NCBI GenBank assembly: GCA_000151295.1
Contig: GG745339.1
Coordinates: forward strand, 347,982-411,981
From: Allomyces macrogynus ATCC 38327
Lineage: Eukaryota; Blastocladiomycota; Blastocladiomycetes; Blastocladiales; Blastocladiaceae
Length of the DNA: 64,000 bases
Reading direction: 5' to 3'
The notes beneath the pieces are model-generated. The model saw only the letters and a list, made by a program, of their open reading frames with translations. It did not search any database and was not told where the DNA came from. Positions within the stretch are counted from its first letter, which is position 1; each line of letters begins with the position of its first letter. Position numbers and translations under genes: made by a program. Shown one piece after another: positions 55,859-64,000 of this stretch.

Positions 55859-56797
55859 CCGACAGTGATATTCGCTACGTGTCCAAATGCGTGTGCATCT
55901 ATGCCAAGGAACTGCGAGAGTGGTCGACTGCAACCAAGAACAACGGGAACGGCGATCAGCATCCTACCAAGTGGACCGAGTTTGCGATTGGAAGTCGTTT
56001 GCGTCGAGCCACGCCGACATTGAGCCGCTCTCCCGGTTCCTGCTTGACGGGGGACACCTGCACCCAGAGGACGAGGCTGCGGTTCTTGCTGGTATTTACT
56101 TGCGATGCTCAATTACAATCGCTCATGTTCATTAACTCATCTAACCCCACTCTCTCCACCCAGACCCATCAACCTCGTCGCGCCTGCTCGTCTTCCACAT
56201 TTTCTCCAATGGCGGAGTGAACACGCTCGCCATCCTGCTCGACCTCGTGCGGCACCGGCACATGCGACTCACCAACGTGAGCGCGCTCCTGCTCGACTCG
56301 TGCCCGACGCCCATCTCCAGCATGGCCGCATGGGGTGCCGGCTTGTACACCGACATGCTCCTCCCGCCCAAGTACACTGCACAGTCGTGCAGGGCATCAC
56401 GTTTGGGGTCATGCACATTAGCCACACGATCACTGTGGGGATTTTTGGGTGCACGCCGCGGATCGACGCGAATTTCGAGACGTCGGTCAACCATCCGGCG
56501 CTGCGGTCGGTGCCCCGATTGCTGCAGTTTTCGCAGGGCGATGAGCTCGTGCCGGCCGAATCGGTGAAGTTGGCGGTACGCAAGATGTGCGAGGCCGGTC
56601 ATGCGGAGGTGGTCGAGGAGCACGATTTTGGCGATTCGCTGCACGTCCAGCATTACCGCAAGTATCCGGTCGAGTATGTGAGGGTGGTGGGCGAGTTTTG
56701 CGGCGTGCTGGCGTGGTGGGCGAGGATGGAACAGCTCGTGGCGATTAAGAATAGATGCACTGTTTGTGAGAGTGTCGCGACGTTTGGTCATTTCTAA
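55859..56797 (+). pseudogene. TMEM53/DUF829 second copy, frameshifted pseudogene
   Basis: Text matching the intact gene at 53.6 kb appears in broken frames. One frame has VSKCVCIYAKELREWS and KWTEFAI. After a phase change, SFASSHADIEPLSRFLLDGGHLHPEDEA matches the end of exon 1 of the intact gene. An acceptor-like CACCCAG near 56162 precedes LVFHIFSNGGVNTLAILLDLV and LLLDSCPTPISSMAAWG. A second phase change, with apparent loss of several codons, comes near 56365, and then the C-terminal part continues (FETSVNHPALRSVPRLLQFSQGDELVP and HVQHYRKYPVEY). At least two frameshifts make it non-functional. It probably arose by duplication of the neighbouring gene. Confidence 0.6.
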
Positions 56798-56987
56798 TCG
56801 TCTCGTTCAACGACTAGGTGGAGAAAGCACCAAGCACAGTCGTGACGGCCATGATCAAATAAATATCGCCAATTACTGGGAATCCCACACTACAAAACGC
56901 TTGGTCACGTTTCTCGCGCTTCCATCAATCCGACGCCTTCACGCCCCAAAAACCCGGTGCACACACGACAGCCCCTCCGCATGCTCA

Positions 56988-59705
56988 TCAATAACTGCCA
57001 AGATCCGACACGTCGTCGAGCTCGGCCTCCAAGTCGAGCAACAAGCTGTCGTCCTGCGAGTCTTGCGAATCCTGCATATCCGCAAACCCGCCCGCGACGC
57101 CATTGTCGGACGGTGTCGGAGACCGTCGCGCGCGTTTCGTGTCGGGCATGTCGTCAGGATCGAGCTGTGCGCGTGGCCGTTTGCGCTTGGCGCGCAGCAT
57201 GGCCGTTCCGGGCGAGTCCTCGTCGTCCACCACCACCTCCTCCGCGTTGTCGTCATTGGCTGTGTCAGAAATGTGCGCGACGGCACTCAGCTTGGACCTT
57301 GGGCGTGGCGACGCGCGCAGCGGCGCAGTACTTGGCGGGACCGCCAGCACCTTGCTCGCCGGCGGCGACGGCGGCGTTCGCGGCTCCGCGCCCACCTCCT
57401 TCATCGTCTCCTCCTCGTCCGGCCGCGTATCGTCCAACGTCGACAGATCTTCAAACGACTCGTCGAGAATCTCGTCGTCGGTCCACCCATCGAGTTCCTC
57501 CTCTAGCCCATCAAAGTCGACCCCGTCAAGAATATCGTCAGCCGAATCGAGCGCAGCGAGCTCGCGCCTCAATTCCTCGTCGGTGTCATTGTCGTCGCCC
57601 TCGTCGATGATATCGAGCTCGGTCGTATGTTGCGTGACGGTCGAGACCGTGTCGTGTGTGCCGCCGTCGTCGTCGTCGTCGTCGTGTTCCACGAGAAATC
57701 GCGCTTCTTCGAGCCGCTTCCAGTAGGCGATCGAGGTGAAGAGCCAGCCGGGGGTCACGACGGTCGTGCCCTGCGCGTGTGCTTGTCGGACCTTCGCGGT
57801 GCCAGACTGGAAGTGGGTGGAGAAGGAGGCGGTCAGTGACGTGCCGTGCCGCGATGGCGGAGAAAAGGCGGGGACGCACTCTTGTTGCCACAACGTGCGT
57901 TGTCGTCTTGGTCACGGCCGACGTGCATCGCGCGCCGAAACTGGTGGCCAGTTTCCAAACGTCCGACCTGCGCATTGAAAGAAACGTGAGCAAAGGACTG
58001 AGGATGCCCAAACGGGTTGAGAATAGTACGCACTCCAACTCGTTGACGTGCCTTGGGATGATTCCCGAGAACACAAGCTCGCAGCCGGCCAAGACTTGGC
58101 GTTTCATTCGCGGTAGAATTTGCTATCGAATCAAAGCGGGTCGAGTTAGTGCATGAAACCCAGCAATTTCATTTGATGTTGCGAAAGACGATTCGTACCC
58201 GCACGTCTCGATTCGGTCCACCGTAAAACTCTTGGTGCAGTTCCTGCAGCTTGGTCAAGAGAATCTTGAGCTCCTTGTCGTCGTCGACGACGCGCACGGG
58301 GATCGGGAGACGCCGTTTCTCGGCGTCGGGTGCTGGGGCCGATCCGGGAATCGGTGGGGTGTCGCGCGCGCCCAACGGCGCGTTGATGTCGCCGGTGCGC
58401 AGGAAGTAGCTGTCTGGAGTAACGACGGGTGGAGAAATATGATGAGTTGAACGCAAAACAGAACCGTAATGGCAGCCCAAAGCAACGCACAAGGATGCAC
58501 GCGAATCACATTGTCAGCCCACCCCCAGACATCGCCTCGGTCGTCAATGGCCACGACCATCGACTGGTCGCACGGGAACAGACGCTGCAGCGATTTCTTG
58601 TGAAAGCCTAAACCAACGAACGAGCGAGAAATGTCAATCTCGCTTTGGCAAGCTGGCCCAACACTCGGTTCAAAACAAACGTACTCCCACTCTCGTCACG
58701 CGACAAGATGCGTTCGCTGAAATAGCGCTTGTCCGGATCAATAATCGCCGCGACCTTGTTCGCGTACGGTCGGCTCCCCATCGTGTAAATGTGCATCTCA
58801 AACAGCGAGCTGAGTCCGGCCAGAAACTCATGCAGGTGAGGGCGCAATCGTAGGTAGTATTCGTGCGGATCGTCGGCGAGCCGAAACCGGTAGAGGTCGC
58901 GCAATGGCGTGGCCATGGCCGGTCGTGGCGTGCCGCTGCTGTCGGGCGACTGCTTGGCCGACTCGTGGTCGATCCACGTGCCGACCCCCGGATCGGCCGT
59001 CGCGTGAATCAGCGTCTGGTCGAGGTCGAGAATGATCGAGAGCCGCCGTTCGCGTAACAGCCGCTCCGAGGTTTCGCGGTCGAGCTGCTCGGCGGTCGCG
59101 GCTGAGACCTTGATCCCGGAAATGTCGTGTGCCATGCTGATGTGCGCGGGCACGGTACTGTTGGCGACGCTAAGATTGATGGAACGCACCGGATCGTCAG
59201 TTGAGGGAGAACGTTGTTCAAGTGCGTCGCGACGAAACATCCCACGTACGCCGTCAGGTCCTTGCTGCACACGGCGCACATGCCGCTGAATACGACCGGG
59301 TGACTGCATTCGACGGTGACCTTGAAGAGCGCGTCGCTGATCGTTGCCAACGAGATCGCGGTCAGTCGGCGTTCGCGACGTGAGCAACGTCCACTTTGTG
59401 CACAGCATTTTTTCTTACCTGGCCGAAACCTGTTGCCCCTCATGAGTCAGGACCGTGAGGAGGCCTGCGTGTGGTGACCGGATCAGGTCTCGCACGCGCA
59501 GAGCCGGTGCGCCATTGGATCCAGAGTCGATCGCGTCAAAAAACGGCGAGTATTTGGCGCGGTTTGCCGGCGTGTCGGGCAGTTCGTGCTCAATGCGCAG
59601 CACCGGATCGTTGGGCTGCGCCGTGGATCCAGTTGGGCAGAGAATAGCGCGCACTTGGGCTGCGCGGAACCTTGGTGGCAGTTGCACGGTTTCGGTCTCG
59701 TTCAT
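56988..59705 (-). CDS. FCP1: RNA polymerase II CTD phosphatase FCP1, 8 exons
   Basis: Exons are 59705-59419, 59336-59250, 59169-58685, 58607-58491, 58413-58199, 58122-58034, 57967-57880 and 57806-56988; introns are 66-82 bp and all phases agree, giving about 728 aa (yeast Fcp1 is 732). The N-terminal region carries C.H...CAVCSKDLTA. The HAD-type phosphatase motif is DLDQT at residues 173-177 inside LSIILDLDQTLIHA, followed by YYLRLRPHLHEFLAGL and the RDESGSFHKKSLQRLFPCDQSMVVAIDDRGDVW signature. A BRCT domain starts near residue 400 (RQVLAGCELVFSGIIP, TTHVVATRS, VVTPGWLFTSIAYWKRLEE). The tail is acidic with KR clusters. FCP1 dephosphorylates Ser2/Ser5 of the polymerase II CTD to recycle the enzyme. 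Confidence 0.9.
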
Positions 59706-60168
59706 GGCTGCGATGCGTTGTCTGGTCGACGCTCGACGGCTGGTGGTTGGTTGCCGGTTGATGGCTGGTCCTTTGGCTCACGTTTTGTGGTTTTTTGGAC
59801 ATGGGCACAGTCCGGTTTTATACGGTTTTGGCGGCCGCCAGGGTTTGACTGGTTTGACGCGGTTTGACGCAGTCGATCGTGCGAAACCTGGCCTAAACCT
59901 CAAAGACACATTTCTCGTGAAACCTAACAGCGCGAGACACATGTCAAACCTGTCGCACCGCCTTTTTGATCACCAAGAAATCGGCCAGCCCTGGCCGGTC
60001 CTGGGCAGAGGTTGTATCTGTCCTGGGTCCACCGTGTTGACGACTGTGAGCCGCGATCAACTGCCGACGAGCTGCACGCGCTTGCAGCAACGGACAGGAC
60101 CAGCACCCGCCCGCCACGACGACGCGGCCCGCGACTTGCTGCACCGCGCTACCCATCGACCAGTCACC
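59706..60168. other. Intergenic region between divergent genes
   Basis: A 463-bp gap lies between the FCP1 start and the LETM1-like start, likely a shared promoter region. Short repeats of GGTTTGAC occur at about 59845-59868 (two or three imperfect tandem copies). No coding signal is seen. Confidence 0.5.
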
Positions 60169-61781
60169 ATGTCCGCGCACTCGCTCCTGCGCGTCGCCCT
60201 GGTCGGCCAATCGACGGCCACGGCCATGGTCTTGCGCCCATTGTCGCCGGCGCTCGCGCATGCCGTCTTTGTGCGCCATGCGTCCATCAGCTCGGGTCAA
60301 ATGGGCAAGCGCACGACCAAGGAGCTGCGCAAGCAGCAGTCGCTCCAGTACCGCCAGCAGCAGCAGGCGAAAAAGGCCGTCAACAAAAAGGCCGCCGCTG
60401 CACCAGCGCCGGCGGTTGCTGCGGAGAAGACGGGCCCGGCAGTCTCGACTGCTGATGCTGACGTGACCGAGCTGCTCGTTGCGTCCAAGGAGGCCACGCC
60501 GGCACCAGAGATGGAGAAGGTCTCGCCGGCACCAGTACCCGAGGTCGAAAAAGTGGCCGTGAACGCCGCTGCGGCCCCAGCTGTGGCTGCTACTGCCGTC
60601 AAGGCCGAGGCCCCCGTAGCCAAGTCGGTCGCGACCGAGACTGCTGTGGCCGAGGCAGACATTTCGATTTGGACTCCAAAGGGTGCGGCGCAGTTTGCCA
60701 AGGACTTATATCATCAAGTGGTTCGTGTTGCTCGTTGGACCAGCTTGCTTGCACCCTCAGTGGATTCGGATCTCTGACGCGCGCACCCTGATGTGCTCCA
60801 CCAGAAATTCGGCTTCACCAAGCTTGGCAAGGACACGAAACAGTACATGGTCATCACGCTCAAGAAAATCGAGTCCAAGAACGCCTACGAAATGCGCCGT
60901 CGCGAAGTGCGCCAGGTCGCGATGGTCAAGCACGACTGGATGCGCATCGTGCCGTTTGGGGTCATCGCGTTCATGCCGTTCTCGTTCTTGACGCTGCCGA
61001 TTGTGATCAAGTTCCTCCCGGGCGTCTTGCCGTCTGGCTTCCGCGGTCGTCGCATTATGGTGGGTACTTTTGTGCCATATTTGTCGAGGCGAACCCCCTC
61101 GCACGATGCGACGGGTCAATTCGCTCACTTGCGCTCCTGCCGCCGGTTATGTGTAGAAATTGATTGATGATCACATCAAGAAGACGCACGACGAGGTTGG
61201 TCCCGTCATTTTGAAGGACATTGGGTCGGCGCTCGCCAAGGTCAACGACAAGGACGCGCAGTTCTACCGCCAGCTGCTCGACCGCCTGGTGCGTGCCGTC
61301 TTGCAGCGCACTCTCCACCCGTACTCGTCCTGGTTTGAATGACATTGATCTTACTCAACGCCGTTCACTGTAGGTCGCCAACCCGTCGGCCGCCAACTAC
61401 GCGGCCGTGGTCGACCTCGTCCCGCAAATGCAGCAGCACTACCATCTCGGCCACTTGAGCTACGGCAAGGCCATGCAGGCCGCGCGCTTCATGGCGCTGT
61501 CGCTTCCCTTTGTCTTCCCCAAAGCCCGGCTCATCATGTTTCTGTCGTCGATTCGCCAGGACGATGCGCTGCTGGCCAAGGAAATGTTCCGCGACTTGAC
61601 GCACGATGAGCTCGTCGAGGCGCTGCGCATGCGCCGGTTGCCGATCAGCGAGGGCCAGTCGGACGCGAGCATGCTGGCACTGCTTAAGGAGCACGCGCAG
61701 TTCACGGACAAGATTCGCAAGAACACGGACGTGCTGCCGTGGATTGCGGCGCGCGCGTTGAACGCGCAAAAGTTCACGTAG
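60169..61781 (+). CDS. LETM1-domain mitochondrial inner-membrane protein, 4 exons
   Basis: Exons are 60169-60717, 60805-61059, 61157-61288 and 61374-61781, all joined in phase 0 across introns of 85-97 bp; the product is about 447 aa. The N-terminus (residues 1-45) is Arg/Ser/Ala-rich with few acids, like a mitochondrial presequence, followed by a Gln/Lys/Ala-rich stretch that is low complexity. The LETM1-like part includes KQYMVITLKKIESKNAYEMRRREVRQ, the inner-membrane helix DWMRIVPFGVIAFMPFSFLTLPIVIKFLP with LPSGF, and the C-terminal ribosome-binding-like helices (FMALSLPFVFPKARLIMFLSSIRQDDALL, DELVEALRMRRLPISEG). Yeast Mdm38/Ylh47 of this family act in K+/H+ exchange and translation of inner-membrane proteins. 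This protein is shorter than canonical LETM1 and closer to LETM1-domain-containing forms. Confidence 0.7.
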
Positions 61782-62246
61782 GCGAATCGCGGTGTCGATG
61801 TTGGATCGGTTTTTTGTCGGTGTTCGTTCCATAGTTGCCATTTCGTTTGTCCATAAATACATATGCTAGCATTTCCTCTGGGTCGTGTCTCCTTTTATCG
61901 CCCCGAACATCCTTGCCGCCGAAAGCCGTTGTTATCGGCCGTTTGGTCCAAATTCACTTCATCTTCGATATTTGTTTTTCCCGTCAATCATCGAGAACGA
62001 AGCCAGCAGGTTCGCCTGCCGACGCCTGTATTTACATTACAAAACGCCCAACAAATCGTGAGGGACAACGAATGCTCTTCAAAGTCTCCAGAGCATCCCC
62101 CACCGGTGGAGCACACGCGTCGCAGCCGTCCAGCGCGCGACGCGCGTGCTGCCACGTATCCTAGCCACGCAATCGTCTGCTCTGCACGTGCCCATCGCGG
62201 CCCCACCAAAGCTTGATGTACGCACCCGCACCCACGGCACGACTAA
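61782..62246. other. Short intergenic region between convergent genes
   Basis: A 465-bp gap between the 3' ends of the LETM1-like and RhoGAP genes. It is AT-richer just after each stop, as expected for terminators. No gene is seen. Confidence 0.55.
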
Positions 62247-64000
62247 TCAGTCCCATGGGATCTTGTCGATCTGAATCTCCGGGAACTTGGCCTGCTGAAT
62301 CAAGGTCGCGAGAAACGCCTGTTCCCTCTTGGTCGACTCGAAAATCTCGGTCGGGTCGTCCGACGGGCACCGCAAAAAGTTGGGCGCAAAGACCATGGCC
62401 AAGTTCTGCACGCTCATCTTGGTGTACTTTTGGTTCGCTGGGTCGGCAATGGCTTGCAGGTACCGCAGCATGTACTGCGCGACGTTGCGGTTGAGTGGCG
62501 GCAATGCCGCAATTACGCCGAGCGCATGCACCGGCTCGTTGCAGTGCGCGAGACAGTCCTTGTAGACCTCCATCGGAATCAGCGGCTGCGACAAGTCGCG
62601 CAGCCAAAACTTGAGCAGACCCGCGGGCACCGTCGGGTCGGTGATCCCGCGAATGTCGTACCGGTTGGCCTCGATGCGCAGCCGCAATTCCGTGATCTGG
62701 TCCATGTCGCCCGGCACGCGGAAAATGCCCTCGCACCGCGTCCCGCCAAGACTGAGCACGGCGCGCGCGAGAAACGTGAGAATGCGCGGGTACTTCAGGT
62801 GCGCGTGCTTGGCGCGCTGCTGGTCCATGACTTCAACGAGCGACACGCCAAAGACCGACGGGTGGAAGGCCGCATCGAGCATGCGGTCAATCTCGGCGAC
62901 CGTTGGCGTTTTCCCGCGCGGCCCGTTCCTGCACGACCGGTCGAGCATCCGTGCGCAGTGCGTCGCGAGCGTGCCGATATCCCCCTCGAACGATGCGTGC
63001 TCTGCAATAAACGACTTGAGGTACTCCTCGAAATTCTTGGACGGCGGGAACGTGGCCGTAAGGCACGCCATGACGCGCCACCCGTCGCGGCACGACGCTT
63101 CGCTCGGGTTCTGTGTCAACTGCTTGCACAACTGCACGTACATTTCGTCGCGGATCTCGGCCGACTGCACGCCGCACCCGAGCAGCCACTGCACGTCCGT
63201 GAGCAACGCCGTGTGCAGCGCATTCACGCTCGCCGTGTTGCTTTTCCCGTTGCCGACAATGCGACTGCCGCCCGTTGTCGTCACCGTCGGCGGGCCATCG
63301 CCCATGCACGCCTGGATCAGCTTGTAGCTCTTGAGCGCGTCCTTGTGTCGCGCCTTGGACAGGACCATTAGCGGCAGCGGCAGCTGTTCCTTGGACCACA
63401 CGAGCAGTTTTTCCACGGGCACACGTCGTCGAAAGAGACCGCGCTTGTGCGTTGCAAAATACTTGCGCGCAAAACTGTCGATGCGGTACTGCGACATGTC
63501 CTTGTGCGCGGTACCCGCGGGCGCGACCGACGCCCCGTCCGAAGGGCGCGTCATGGTCGTATTGACCGACGGGTGGCTCGACGTGCCAATCCCGCCGCCA
63601 TCGGCAACTGCACCGGAAATGTTGGTGGTGCTGCTTGATTTCTGCAACGTCGCTTGCCGCATCTTCTTGGCCGCGAGTTCCATGTGGGAGAACGCCTAGA
63701 GAGGTTAGTGAAACGGTAGAGACAAGTGAGCGGAGCGAAAATGAATGGACCGGGCACGCAATTGACGGTCGGAAGAAAAGAAAAACAGCACGTACAGGTG
63801 CCGACGTCGATATTGGCGTCGCGACCTCGCTCTCGGCCCCCAGCGGCGGCGCCGACGCCGGGACATGGATATCGTCGACACCGATATCCGACATGCCCAC
63901 GACCACGTGCAACGTCGAGAACCGTCGGCCCGGTGCTGGTCCCACTTCGCTGCCACCCGAAACCGACGGCCCTGCACGCGTGCTCTCGTCAATCGGCGTG
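62247..64000 (-). CDS. MyTH4-RhoGAP protein (ARHGAP39-like), 5' end beyond the window
   Basis: Two exons are visible: one from the right edge to 63796 and one from 63695 to 62247, with a 100-bp intron (GTACGT to CTCTAG); the gene is truncated at its 5' end by the window. The MyTH4 domain runs from FARKYFATHKRGLFRRR through WSKEQLPLPLMVLS, SYKLIQACMGD, IRDEMYVQLCKQLTQNP and GWRVMACLTATFPPSKNFEEYLKSFI. The RhoGAP domain follows: FGVSLVEVM, YPRILTFLARAVL, the arginine finger GTRCEGIFRVPGD, IPMEVYKDCL, and NLAMVFAPNFLRCP near the end. The upstream exon is Ser/Pro-rich. The domain order resembles human ARHGAP39 and related fungal Rho-GAPs. It should stimulate GTP hydrolysis by a Rho-type GTPase during morphogenesis. 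Confidence 0.85.

Overview
This window comes from a nuclear eukaryotic genome. Almost every recognisable gene is split by short introns (mostly 60-100 bp; donor usually GTACGY or GTGCGT; acceptor TAG or CAG; branch-like CTRAY near the 3' end). Joining exons across these introns restores open, family-like proteins. The DNA is GC-rich and densely packed on both strands. The gene set (FCP1, UGO1-like, NMA111-like, SEC4/RAB8, PUS3, LMBRD2, AtuA-type protein) is opisthokont and fungus-like. Together with the multipass beta-helix protein and the compact introns, I infer an early-diverging zoosporic fungus, possibly Blastocladiomycota. The lineage is an inference and was not tested.

Layout. 0.2-7.6 kb: an unrecognised protein, YAE1, a complex I NDUFA11/Tim17-like subunit, an M13 metallopeptidase, a TMX-type membrane thioredoxin and SRP14. 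7.8-18.1 kb: two very large minus-strand genes, an 11-exon beta-helix plus multipass membrane protein (about 1,299 aa) and an 8-exon membrane-anchored protein with SPRY-like segments (about 1,353 aa). 18.6-25.4 kb: POT1 (telomere end protection) convergent with an NMA111-like HtrA protease. 25.6-30.9 kb: a tandem pair of ThrE/DUF1212 transporter-like genes. 30.9-32.7 kb: PUS3/DEG1 with an apparent frameshift.

33-38 kb: a lower-GC island with an F-box/LRR-like gene and its decayed 3' part, an SDR oxidoreductase and a DUF676-type lipase-like protein. 39.4-47.7 kb: a seven-exon RAB8/SEC4 GTPase, an intronless hexokinase-fold protein lacking the catalytic residues, a UGO1-like protein and an LMBRD2 homologue. 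47.7-51 kb: a second lower-GC island, gene-poor, with decayed LRR-like fragments. 51-56.8 kb: an AtuA/DUF1446 protein, an intact TMEM53/DUF829 gene, then two relics: a Fic-domain pseudogene and a broken second TMEM53/DUF829 copy. 57-64 kb: FCP1 (CTD phosphatase with BRCT), a LETM1-like mitochondrial protein and a MyTH4-RhoGAP protein that runs off the right edge.

The genes do not form a pathway. They are a normal mix of housekeeping functions (RNA polymerase II CTD, tRNA, telomere, secretion, mitochondria) with a few lineage-specific or decaying genes. The items most worth following are the beta-helix/multipass protein, the SPRY-like membrane protein, the pseudo-hexokinase, the duplicated ThrE genes, and the Fic/TMEM53 relics. 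No tRNA, rRNA, CRISPR array or transposase was recognised.
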